A stretch of 19,609 bases of DNA from an uncultured Opitutia bacterium (GCA_937874455.1 CALNBE010000003.1:1-19609), one strand, 5' to 3'; positions 1-7,562 are shown, counted from the stretch's first letter. Numbers and translations are program-made. Notes: generated by a model not told the origin, from the letters alone.

Positions 1-292
1 ATCAAATCTTGTGCAGGATCAGATTAATCTTCTGCAAACCGGCGGAAACCGAGAGGGCTTAAACTTCGAACAAATTTCAAAGTTCATCGTTGTGCTGCCT
101 CCTTTGGATGAACGCCGTGCGATTGTTTCCCATCTCAATACGGAGTCATTAGCTTATGATGTATTAGAGCACAAAGCTTCAGCGATCATCACCCTCCTCC
201 AAGAACGCCGCACCGCCCTGATCTCCGCCGCCGTGACCGGCAAGATCGACGTCCGTCACTGGCAGCCTTCGGCAGCCGAGATCTCGCACTGA
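1..292 (+). CDS. hsdS: Type I restriction-modification specificity subunit HsdS, C-terminal fragment
   Basis: Only the C-terminal ~96 residues are in the window; the frame is open from base 2 and ends with TGA at 290-292. In type I systems HsdS holds the DNA target-recognition domains and bridges the HsdM and HsdR subunits. The visible part has the usual end of a target-recognition domain (FIVVLPPLDERRAIVSHL). A long helix follows (around LLQERRTALISAAVTGKIDVR), and the TGKIDVR ending is a hallmark of HsdS tails. hsdM and most of hsdS should lie to the left, outside the window. Base composition jumps within the gene: bases 1-180 are about 43% GC and bases 181-290 about 65% GC. This fits a swapped recognition domain joined to a native conserved tail. 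The family call is secure, but the recognition sequence cannot be read from this fragment. Confidence 0.9.
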   Translation, partial: SNLVQDQINLLQTGGNREGLNFEQISKFIVVLPPLDERRAIVSHLNTESLAYDVLEHKASAIITLLQERRTALISAAVTGKIDVRHWQPSAAEISH

Positions 293-329
293 GACCTAAG
301 TTTCACCCTCTCCTCAATTCTCTTTGTCC

Positions 330-2258
330 ATGTCCTCAACACCCGGAAACGACTTTTTCGACCTCCAGAATCTGAACGAGCGGGTGGATGTGGAATTCAA
401 AACCGCCCAGGGTCGCGATGGCACGGGCCAGCTGCCCAAATCGTTTTGGGAAAGCTATTCCGCCATGGCCAATACCGATGGAGGCTTGATCGCCCTTGGC
501 GTAAAAGAAGTCGATAAGGAGCCGGTCGCGGTCGGCGTGCCCGACCATGAAAAAGTCGTCCAGACGCTGTTCGATCAGGCCAACAATCCTCAGATCGTCA
601 GTGTCAACCTGCTCTCGGATCGCGATATTACCCGGCGCAAGATTGGCGAATTGACGATCGTCTTTATCCGCATCCCGCGGGCCGATCGGAAAAACCGCCC
701 GGTGCATCTCGGAGACAATCCGCTTACCGGAACTTTTCGACGCAACAACGAAGGTGACTACCGGTGCTCTCGCGAAATCGTGGAGCACATGCTCGGTGAG
801 CGCGTCCGCGACACCCAGGACAGCACGCTACTGGAGGGATTTAGCCTCTCCGACATCGATCTGGAGAGCCTGCGTATCTATCGCCAAAACTTCGCCAACC
901 GCCAACCCGCCCACGTGCTCAACAATCTGGATGCGCTGGATTTCCTGCAACAGCTGGGCGGCTATCGTAAGGATAGGCAAACCGGCAAGGAAGGGCTGAC
1001 GGTTGCCGGCCTGCTGATGTTTGGAAAACTGCGTTCGATCCTCGACGCGATCCCGCGCTATATAGTCGATTATCAGGAACGTCCTCGTGCGGTGCGCGAA
1101 GCCCGTTGGATTGACCGCCTGACAACAGATTTTTCATGGTCCGGAAATCTCTACGATTTCTACCGTCAAGTTTACGCTAAGCTCACCAATGGCCTCAAGG
1201 TGCCCTTCGCGCTCAAGGGAGACCAGCGAGTCGAGGACACACCCGTCCACGAGGCTCTTCGCGAAGCTTTGGTCAACACACTGATCCACGCGGACTACAC
1301 CGGAAACTGTTCCATTTTGGTCGTGAAGCGCCCCGACCTGTTCGGATTTCGTAATCCGGGCATTTTGCGAGTGCCGTTGGCTGATGCGATTCGCGGAGGC
1401 ACCAGCGATTGCCGAAATCGGAACCTGCAAAAAATGTTTCAGTTGATCGGCCTCGGTGAGCAGTCTGGGTTTGGATTTCCCAAAATCTATAAAAACTGGG
1501 CCGGACAGCATTGGCGTGCGCCCGATATCGAGGAACGTATCGAGACCGAACAGACCATCCTCGCGCTGCGTATGATAAGCCTCATGCCGGAAGACTCGGT
1601 CGCGCATCTGAAGACGCGCATCGGCCCTGCATTTGACCAGTTGTCGCATGCCGAACGCGTGGCGTTGGTGACAGCTCACGCGGAGAATTGTGTCACCCAC
1701 GCCCGTCTCGCGGAACTCACCAAGGAACACACGAGCGATTTGACGCACAGTCTCCACGGCCTGGTCGCAAAGGGATTTCTGCAAAGCGAGGGACAGGGCA
1801 CGGGCACGTTCTACTTTCTGCCCGGAGCTCATCCGATCGAGAACTCCGGTGCGAAAGAAGTTTTCGGCTTGGATGTCCTCACATCCACCCCGGAGCCCAA
1901 GTCGCTTAGCTCCGGGCATAGTGAAGAGAACTCCGGGTATAGCGCTCCAAGCTCCGGGCACAACAAGATGCTGGAGCAACACATCGCGGCGTTGCGGCAA
2001 ATCGCCGAACCGGTAGCGAAGTCACAACGATCAAAGCCCGAACTGGTTACGGCAACAATCCTGAAACTCTGCGAAGGTCGATACCTCTCGCTCATCGAGC
2101 TGAGCGATCTGCTCCAGCGCGATCCCGACACACTTCGTAAAAACATAATACGACCCATGGTCGGCGACGGACGGCTGATCGTGGAGCATCCGAATATCAA
2201 AAATCACCCAAAGCAGCGATACACCAAAGCGGATCCCAAATCTGAACCGCAACCGTAA
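330..2258 (+). CDS. AlbA_2-domain (Schlafen-like/RecG-related) putative DNA-binding regulator inside the hsd locus
   Basis: The 642-residue protein starts at ATG 330, 37 bases after hsdS; a TTG two codons earlier is less likely. The N-terminal ~120 residues resemble AlbA_2 (divergent AAA_4/Schlafen-like) domains, with VEFK at 21-24 and ANTDGGLIALGV at about 47-58. Residues ~308-400 resemble the ATP-binding module found in these proteins (EALREALVNTLIHADY, then FRNPG and a glycine-rich GEQSGFGF). A Ser/Gly/His-rich 7-residue repeat linker lies at about 527-547, and the C-terminus looks like a winged helix (ELSDLLQRDPDTLRKNIIRP). Such proteins are often annotated as transcriptional regulators or 'ATP-dependent DNA helicase', but no helicase motif set is visible. 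Proteins of this kind do occur within type I restriction loci. The actual role here, whether accessory defence or regulation, is inference. Confidence 0.75.
   Translation: MSSTPGNDFFDLQNLNERVDVEFKTAQGRDGTGQLPKSFWESYSAMANTDGGLIALGVKEVDKEPVAVGVPDHEKVVQTLFDQANNPQIVSVNLLSDRDITRRKIGELTIVFIRIPRADRKNRPVHLGDNPLTGTFRRNNEGDYRCSREIVEHMLGERVRDTQDSTLLEGFSLSDIDLESLRIYRQNFANRQPAHVLNNLDALDFLQQLGGYRKDRQTGKEGLTVAGLLMFGKLRSILDAIPRYIVDYQERPRAVREARWIDRLTTDFSWSGNLYDFYRQVYAKLTNGLKVPFALKGDQRVEDTPVHEALREALVNTLIHADYTGNCSILVVKRPDLFGFRNPGILRVPLADAIRGGTSDCRNRNLQKMFQLIGLGEQSGFGFPKIYKNWAGQHWRAPDIEERIETEQTILALRMISLMPEDSVAHLKTRIGPAFDQLSHAERVALVTAHAENCVTHARLAELTKEHTSDLTHSLHGLVAKGFLQSEGQGTGTFYFLPGAHPIENSGAKEVFGLDVLTSTPEPKSLSSGHSEENSGYSAPSSGHNKMLEQHIAALRQIAEPVAKSQRSKPELVTATILKLCEGRYLSLIELSDLLQRDPDTLRKNIIRPMVGDGRLIVEHPNIKNHPKQRYTKADPKSEPQP
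1908..1960 (+). repeat. 21-base in-frame tandem repeat in the AlbA_2 gene linker
   Basis: Three units starting at 1908, 1929 and 1950 share the core (A/G)(A/G)CTCCGGG(C/T)A(T/C)A. Each unit is 21 bases, or seven codons, so copy-number change keeps the frame. They encode SSGHSEE, NSGYSAP and SSGHNKM-like units. The region separates the ATP-binding-like part from the C-terminal winged-helix-like part and looks like a flexible linker prone to expansion and contraction. Confidence 0.8.
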
Positions 2259-2286
2259 GCCCGGAGACGAATCCTGTATTTCGAAC

Positions 2287-2415
2287 ATGAGTGATCCCAC
2301 CAAAGAGCTGATCTTTCAAAACGAAGTCATCGCCCAGATGTTCGCCGCCAAACGTCCAGCTGACTGCGAAGTAACGTTTTTTTTGAGCCGTAACATTTGG
2401 ATTGTTACCGCCTAA
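2287..2415 (+). pseudogene. Truncated hsdR 5' end (42-codon remnant)
   Basis: An ATG 28 bases after the AlbA_2 gene opens a 42-codon frame ending with TAA at 2413-2415. Its first 20 residues match the first 20 residues of the intact HsdR at 4197 at 16 positions (MSDPTKEL-FQN-VI-QM-A). At the DNA level 48 of the first 60 bases agree, and most differences are at third positions. After about codon 20 the similarity ends, and the remaining codons run into the AT-rich operator region of the following module. This looks like the start of a second, diverged hsdR that lost its body. A functional leader peptide is possible but less likely. Confidence 0.75.
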
Positions 2416-2428
2416 TTAAAAATGTTAC
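2371..2428. promoter_or_regulatory. Nested four-half-site operator candidate upstream of the AbiEi-like gene
   Basis: Two GTAAC half-sites lie at 2371-2375 and 2390-2394, and two TGTTAC half-sites in the opposite orientation at 2403-2408 and 2423-2428. The inner pair forms a perfect 6-base inverted repeat, GTAACA-7-TGTTAC. The outer pair is centred on the same point (about 2399). Half-sites on each side are 19-20 bases apart, or roughly two helical turns. The array ends 10 bases before the ATG at 2439 of a winged-helix protein and lies in AT-rich sequence that could hold its promoter. AbiEi-type antitoxins are known to repress their own operons through paired inverted repeats, so autoregulation is the natural reading. 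Binding itself is inferred. Confidence 0.65.
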
Positions 2429-2438
2429 TTATCTGATT

Positions 2439-3422
2439 ATGAGAGAGAAATGGCAAAAAAATGTCGAATCCTACCTGAGGAACTCCTTGGGAATTTCGCT
2501 GCGCTTTTTGCCTGCTCCCGAGGCGAAGCAATGGCCGTTGCACATCGCCGAAGCTTACGAAGTGGCGCGTTGCGAGATTTTGGCTCACACGTTTTTAGTT
2601 CTGCGGGTGCGCGACGACGCAACTGGCCCGGCTACATTGGCTAAGCACGCCGACTGGCTTCGGCAGCGCACCGGGTTGCGCAGCCTGTTCATCCTTGATG
2701 GGATTTCCTCCTATCAACGCAAGAGCCTGATCGAAGCCAAACTCCCCTTCGTTTGTCCAGGCAACCAGCTCTACTTGCCCGAACTCGGGCTCGACTTGCG
2801 CGAGCACATGACCGCCGTTCCCGCCAAGGCGAGCAAGCTGGCCCCCGCCGCGCAGGTGTTGGTGCTCGCATGTCTGCACCGCAAAATCATACCGGATGAA
2901 ACTTTCACCGGCGTCTCGTTGGGCGTGCGTTTCGGCTACACCAAGATGACCATCGCGCGCGCTTTGGATGAACTCCGGGCGCGCCAGTGGATCGAAACCG
3001 AGGGGCATGGTCGGCATCGCTTTGCCATCGTGGGGCGGGAATTGTGGGAAAAGACCCGTCCCCTGATGCGCACTCCCGTGACCAAATGCATTTATCTGGA
3101 CGAGTGGTATCCGGGCGAAAAATTCAAGGCTGGGGAATCCGCTTTGGCCGAGTTGACCATACTCGGCTCACCTCGGCGGCCCGTTTGGGCCATCACCTCC
3201 GCGCAGTGGAAGACGTTGCAACGTGAGCCCATGACGCACCTCATCCCCGAGTCCGTCAAGGACGACGCTCATGCCGAGTTCGAGTTGTGGCGCTACGATC
3301 CCGCGCTGCTGGGCTCACCGCCGCGCGTGGATACGTTATCCTTGGTGTTGAGCCTGCAAGACAACCCCGACGAACGTATCCAAATCGCACTCGATAAAGT
3401 GTTGAGGGAATTCCCATGGTAA
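2439..3422 (+). CDS. Winged-helix (MarR/AbiEi-like) putative antitoxin and autoregulator
   Basis: The 327-residue start at ATG 2439 is preferred over an in-frame TTG at 2397, because the TTG start would lie inside the operator array. The N-terminal ~125 residues carry a conserved-looking block (FILDGISSYQRKSLIEAKLP, then PFVCPGNQLYLPELGLDLRE) seen in regulators paired with nucleotidyltransferase genes. A winged helix-turn-helix is predicted at about 135-200 (SLGVRFGYTKMTIARALDEL is the likely recognition region). The C-terminal block has AGESALAELTILGSPRRPVWAIT. Its stop overlaps the next ATG by seven bases (ATGGTAA), so translation is probably coupled. The gene pair has the layout of an AbiE-type (type IV) toxin-antitoxin module, with this protein as antitoxin. 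It may instead be a plain regulator of the nucleotidyltransferase. Confidence 0.7.
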   Translation: MREKWQKNVESYLRNSLGISLRFLPAPEAKQWPLHIAEAYEVARCEILAHTFLVLRVRDDATGPATLAKHADWLRQRTGLRSLFILDGISSYQRKSLIEAKLPFVCPGNQLYLPELGLDLREHMTAVPAKASKLAPAAQVLVLACLHRKIIPDETFTGVSLGVRFGYTKMTIARALDELRARQWIETEGHGRHRFAIVGRELWEKTRPLMRTPVTKCIYLDEWYPGEKFKAGESALAELTILGSPRRPVWAITSAQWKTLQREPMTHLIPESVKDDAHAEFELWRYDPALLGSPPRVDTLSLVLSLQDNPDERIQIALDKVLREFPW

Positions 3423-4186
3423 ACGGACTTGATCGCTTTCAGGCGCACTTTGCGGACTACACGGATCGCTACGTCCTGATTGGCGGCACGGCGTCGAGCC
3501 TCGCGGTGGAGGAACTGGGCGGAAACTTTCGCGTCACCAAGGATCTCGATGTCGTGCTCTGCGTGGAGTCGCTGGATGCCGGTTTCGCCAAGGCGTTTTG
3601 GAAATTCATCAAGGCGGGCGGCTACGAGAATCGGCAAAAAAGCACCGGCAGGCGGCTTTTCTACCGCTTCTACGCTCCGAGCCAACCGGGTTACCCGGAA
3701 ATGCTGGAACTGTTTTCCCGCCTTCCAGATGCCCTTGACCATCCGGACGGTTCTGATCTGACGCCAATTCCTATCGATGACGAAGTATCCAGCCTGTCCG
3801 CCATTCTCATGGACGACGACTACTATGCCTTCGTGATGGAACGGCGGATCGTCATCCAGGGTCTGGCCGTGATCAAAGCTGACGCCCTTATTCCTCTGAA
3901 GGCGCGAGCCTACGTGGATCTCGCGGCTCGCAAGGAGCGAGGCGAGGCAGTCGATTCCAAGAACATCAAGAAGCACCAAAACGATATCATCCGGCTGTTC
4001 ACGGTTTTGGATCGAGCTGGCACCGTGCCTCTCGCGGAGAGCCTCCGTCGAGACCTGGACACGGCTCTGACTAGAATGGCTGGGGAGCCGATCGATCTGA
4101 AATCTCTAGGTATTTCGAAGCTCCAACTCCCTGAACTGCTCACCGAACTCCGTAGGGTTTACGGCTTGCTCGAAGCGTCCTGCTAA
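3416..4186 (+). CDS. Nucleotidyltransferase, AbiEii/AbiGii-like putative toxin
   Basis: The 256-residue protein overlaps the upstream gene by seven bases. It has nucleotidyltransferase-fold signatures: IGGTAS at about residues 22-27, then TKDLDVVL at 41-48 with metal-binding aspartates D43 and D45. A third acidic position is probably E98 in MLELFSR, and a downstream lysine sits in IPLKARAYVDL near K162. The block LAARKERGEAVDSKNIKKHQNDIIRL is typical of a family usually annotated AbiEii/AbiGii toxin or plain nucleotidyltransferase. Relatives of this superfamily transfer nucleotides to RNA such as tRNA ends and halt growth; whether this one does is inference. It sits between its likely antitoxin and hsdR, ending 10 bases before the hsdR ATG with no clear ribosome-binding site for hsdR. 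This fits co-transcription and coupling. Confidence 0.75.
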   Translation: MVNGLDRFQAHFADYTDRYVLIGGTASSLAVEELGGNFRVTKDLDVVLCVESLDAGFAKAFWKFIKAGGYENRQKSTGRRLFYRFYAPSQPGYPEMLELFSRLPDALDHPDGSDLTPIPIDDEVSSLSAILMDDDYYAFVMERRIVIQGLAVIKADALIPLKARAYVDLAARKERGEAVDSKNIKKHQNDIIRLFTVLDRAGTVPLAESLRRDLDTALTRMAGEPIDLKSLGISKLQLPELLTELRRVYGLLEASC

Positions 4187-4196
4187 CATTTTCACC

Positions 4197-7100
4197 ATGT
4201 CCGACCCGACCAAAGAACTCGCCTTTCAAAACGACGTCATCACCCAGATGCTCGCCTCCGGCTGGAAGCGCGGCGCGGCGGAGAAGTATGACCGCGCCCT
4301 CGCACTCTATCCCGAGGACGTGGTTGGCTTCGTAAAGGACACCCAGCCCGAGCAGTGGCAAAAATTCTGCGCGCTCTATCCGGCCAATCCCGAGCAAAAG
4401 TTCCTCGAACGCGTCGCCGCCCAGCTCGACAAGGCCGATCCCAACGCCGCCGACCAGACCATGCGCACCTTCGGCACACTCGGCGTGCTGCGCCACGAGT
4501 TGCGCGACCGCGGCACGCGTTTCTCGCTCTGTCAGTTCAAGCCCGAGCACGATCTCAACCCCAACACCCTCGCCCGCTACGGTCAAAACCGACTGCGCCT
4601 TGTGCCCGAGCTGGTTTACAGCCCGTGGGCGACCGAAGCCGAACTCGCCGCCACCGGCGCGAAGGCCAAGGCTTGGCGCATCGACCTCGTACTCTTCGTC
4701 AACGGCCTGCCCGTCGTCACGCTGGAGTTGAAATCGGAGTTCAAGCAAGCCGCCGACCGCGCGATCAAACAATACAAAACCACGCGCCTGCCGGTGGACC
4801 CAGCCACGAAGAAGCCCGAGCCGCTCCTCACCTTCAAACGCGGCTCGCTCGTCCACTTCGCGGTCAGCCAATACGAAGTCGCGATGACCACTCGCCTCGC
4901 CGGCGAGGATACGGTGTTTCTACCCTTTAACCGAGGCACCAAAGACGGCGGCGCGGGCAACGACGTGCCGGAAGACGTCAATCGCTATGCCACCGACTAT
5001 CTGTGGAACGAGGTGCTGTTGCCCGACAACCTGCTCAACATTCTCGCGCGCTTCGTTCACCTCGAAATCAAGGAGAAGGAGGACTGGGACGGCCGGAAGT
5101 ATAAGCAGGAGGCGATGATCTTCCCGCGTTACCACCAGTGGGATGTCGTGAAAAAACTGCTCGCCACCGCGCGCACGGAAGGCCCCGGCCACAAATATCT
5201 CATCCAGCACAGCGCCGGCTCGGGCAAATCCAACTCCATCGCCTGGACTGCACACCAGCTTTCTTCGCTCTACACCGCGAAAGGTGACAAGCAGTTTCAC
5301 TCCGTCATCGTCGTCACCGACCGCACCGTACTCGACGACCAGTTGCAGGAAACCATCTACCAGTTCGAACACACCGACGGCGTGGTTGGCCGCATCAATC
5401 GCGAGGAGGGCGAAGGCTCGAAATCCGAGAAACTGGCGGCGGCGCTGGAGGGCGCGCAGCCCATCATCATCGTCACCCTCCAGACCTTCCCTTTCGTGCT
5501 CCGCGCCATCGAAAACAGCGTGAGTCTGAAAGAGCGCCGTTACGCCATCATCGCCGACGAAGCCCACTCCTCGCAAAGCGGTTCGACCGCGCGCCAGTTG
5601 AAGGAAGTGCTTATGATCGAAGGCGGCGATGACGATGAAAAGGAACTCTCTTCCGACGATATGATCGCCGCCGCAGTCGCCTCGCGCCGCGCCAATTCCA
5701 ACCTGAGTTTCTTCGCCTTCACCGCCACGCCCAAGACCAAGACGCTGGAACTGTTCGGCCGCCTGCCCGATCCCAAGTCTGCGCCGTCCAAGCAAAACAA
5801 GCCCGAGGCCTTTCACGTTTACTCCATGCGGCAGGCGATCGAGGAGGGCTTCATCCTCGACGTGTTGAAAAACTACACGAACTACAAGGTCGCCTACCAA
5901 CTCGCGCTCAAGATCCAGCAGACCGAGGAGACGGTCGAAAGCCGCAAGGCCCAGGTGAAGCTCAACCAGTGGGTGCGCCTGCACGACTACAACATCGCGC
6001 AAAAAGTGCAGGTCATCGTCGAGCACTTCAAAACCAAGGTCATGGGCCTGCTCGGCGGCCACGCCAAGGCGATGGTCGTCACCAGTTCCCGCAAGGAGGC
6101 GGTGCGCTATAAGCTGAGTTTCGACAAATACATCGCCGAAAAAGGCTACGCCAAACTCTACGGCATGGTGGCCTTTTCCGGCGAGGTTGAGTTTTCCGAA
6201 AAAGATCCCAACCCGGACGGCCTGCTCGGCACCAAGTTCAGCGAAATCACCATGAACCCGGGCCTCAAAGGCCGCGACATGCGCAAGGCCTTCGACTCGC
6301 CCGACTATCAGGTGTTGATCGTGGCCAACAAGTTTCAGACTGGTTTCGACCAGCCCAAGCTCTGCGCCATGTATGTCGATAAGAAGCTCGGCGGCGTAGA
6401 GTGCGTGCAGACGCTCTCTCGTCTTAATCGCGTCTATCCCGGCAAGGCGGTTTCGGGGACTTTCGTTTTGGATTTTTTCAATGAACCGGAAGACATCCTC
6501 AACGCTTTCCTACCCTACTACCAGACCGCAAAGCTCGAGGACGTTTCCGATCCCAATTTGATTTTCGATCTCAACGAAAAGCTGCGGGCGGCGGGCATCT
6601 TCCAATGGACGGAAGTTGAGCAATTTTGCACCGCGTTTTTCCAGAAGAGCAAAAGCAACGCTGCCCTCGCCAACATCTGCAAACCGGCGGTGCAACGCTG
6701 GCAGATCCGTTACAAGGCCGCAGTGCTCGCCTACCAACAGACCCGCGACCTGCTGGAACGCGTCAAAAAGACCGGCGACGCCGTGCTGCAGGCCAACGCG
6801 GAAAACAATCACAAGGCGGCGAAAAAAGAGAAGGACACGTTGGAAATTTTTAAGAAGGACCTCGGCACCTTCGTGCGCTTCTACGAGTTCATGTCGCAGA
6901 TCGTGGACTACGACGACGCGGACCTCGAAAAGCTCAGTCTCTATGCCCGCAACCTCGCCCCTCTCCTTCGCGAACAGGTCGTCGAAGACGACGACGTGGA
7001 CCTGAGCCATGTCGCTCTGAGCCATTACCGCCTGTCCAAGATCAAACAGCAGGACTTGATATTGGAGGAGGAACAGACGCCTTACGGCCTGAAGCCCGGC

Positions 7101-7448
7101 GAGGCTGTTGGCTCAGCCAAGGCGCGTGACCGCAAAGAGGAGTTGCTTTCGCAGATCATCGCGCGCCTCAATGAACTCTTCGTCACCGATAATTTGACCG
7201 AGCAGGACTTGGTCAACTACGCCTACACCGTCCGGGACAAGGTGCGGGAAAACGAAAAGGTGATGAGCCAGCTCGCCAACAACAGCGACGAGCAGGCCAT
7301 GCTGGGCGATTTTCCGAAGGCGGTGGACGATGCTATCCTAGATAGCAGTGCCGCCCACGAGAACCAGAAGCTGCAGTTGTTGGCCAACCCCAAAAAAGCC
7401 GCCGCTTTCGCAAAACTGGTTTTCGATCTCATCAAGATGGCAGGCTGA
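4197..7448 (+). CDS. hsdR: Type I restriction enzyme R subunit (ATP-dependent DNA translocase and nuclease)
   Basis: The 1083-residue, full-length protein cuts unmodified DNA after ATP-driven translocation, in complex with HsdM and HsdS. The N-terminal PD-(D/E)xK nuclease shows D163 (RIDLVLFVNG) and E177-x-K179 (TLELKSEF). Helicase motifs follow: Walker A SAGSGKS with K344, Walker B DEAH at 454-457, motif III FTATPK around 500, and a late QTLSRLNRVYPG block (motif VI). The C-terminal third is helical, as expected for the region that contacts the methyltransferase core. All key residues are present, so it should be active. The start is the ATG 10 bases after the nucleotidyltransferase gene, and its first 20 residues are echoed in the remnant at 2287. 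Third codon positions are more uniformly G/C than in hsdS or the inserted genes. Confidence 0.96.
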   Translation: MSDPTKELAFQNDVITQMLASGWKRGAAEKYDRALALYPEDVVGFVKDTQPEQWQKFCALYPANPEQKFLERVAAQLDKADPNAADQTMRTFGTLGVLRHELRDRGTRFSLCQFKPEHDLNPNTLARYGQNRLRLVPELVYSPWATEAELAATGAKAKAWRIDLVLFVNGLPVVTLELKSEFKQAADRAIKQYKTTRLPVDPATKKPEPLLTFKRGSLVHFAVSQYEVAMTTRLAGEDTVFLPFNRGTKDGGAGNDVPEDVNRYATDYLWNEVLLPDNLLNILARFVHLEIKEKEDWDGRKYKQEAMIFPRYHQWDVVKKLLATARTEGPGHKYLIQHSAGSGKSNSIAWTAHQLSSLYTAKGDKQFHSVIVVTDRTVLDDQLQETIYQFEHTDGVVGRINREEGEGSKSEKLAAALEGAQPIIIVTLQTFPFVLRAIENSVSLKERRYAIIADEAHSSQSGSTARQLKEVLMIEGGDDDEKELSSDDMIAAAVASRRANSNLSFFAFTATPKTKTLELFGRLPDPKSAPSKQNKPEAFHVYSMRQAIEEGFILDVLKNYTNYKVAYQLALKIQQTEETVESRKAQVKLNQWVRLHDYNIAQKVQVIVEHFKTKVMGLLGGHAKAMVVTSSRKEAVRYKLSFDKYIAEKGYAKLYGMVAFSGEVEFSEKDPNPDGLLGTKFSEITMNPGLKGRDMRKAFDSPDYQVLIVANKFQTGFDQPKLCAMYVDKKLGGVECVQTLSRLNRVYPGKAVSGTFVLDFFNEPEDILNAFLPYYQTAKLEDVSDPNLIFDLNEKLRAAGIFQWTEVEQFCTAFFQKSKSNAALANICKPAVQRWQIRYKAAVLAYQQTRDLLERVKKTGDAVLQANAENNHKAAKKEKDTLEIFKKDLGTFVRFYEFMSQIVDYDDADLEKLSLYARNLAPLLREQVVEDDDVDLSHVALSHYRLSKIKQQDLILEEEQTPYGLKPGEAVGSAKARDRKEELLSQIIARLNELFVTDNLTEQDLVNYAYTVRDKVRENEKVMSQLANNSDEQAMLGDFPKAVDDAILDSSAAHENQKLQLLANPKKAAAFAKLVFDLIKMAG

Positions 7449-7522
7449 CAACGCGATTAAAAAAACTACGACGTGTTAAGGCAAAGGCTTCCGAGCTGAA
7501 GTAGCTAAAGGCAAAAAGAAGT

Positions 7523-7547
7523 CGGGCTTGGATTCGAACCCAGCCCG
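7523..7547 (-). other. tRNA T-arm-like hairpin (possible tRNA 3'-end remnant)
   Basis: Read on the minus strand, the loop and its closing pairs are GGGTTCGAATCC, a perfect match to the tRNA T-loop/B-box consensus. The outer stem CGGGCT/AGCCCG extends it to a 9-base stem with one mismatch. No D-arm, anticodon arm or matching acceptor strand is visible around it, so it is not a complete tRNA. It could be a remnant of an integration site, or a chance hairpin. Confidence 0.3.
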
Positions 7548-7562
7548 AAAAAGTGTTTGGGG

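Noticed and set aside
4920..6062. A 380-codon minus-strand frame inside hsdR
   Set aside because: It lies wholly within hsdR's catalytic region, is low in complexity (Val, Gly, Leu, Asp) and has no ribosome-binding site or family match.
7523..7547. A complete tRNA gene on the minus strand
   Set aside because: Only the T-arm is recognisable; no D-arm, anticodon arm or acceptor pairing can be found, so it is listed only as a possible remnant.
7523..7560. Intrinsic terminator for hsdR
   Set aside because: On the plus strand the hairpin is followed by an A-run, not a T-run, so it does not fit a terminator for hsdR.
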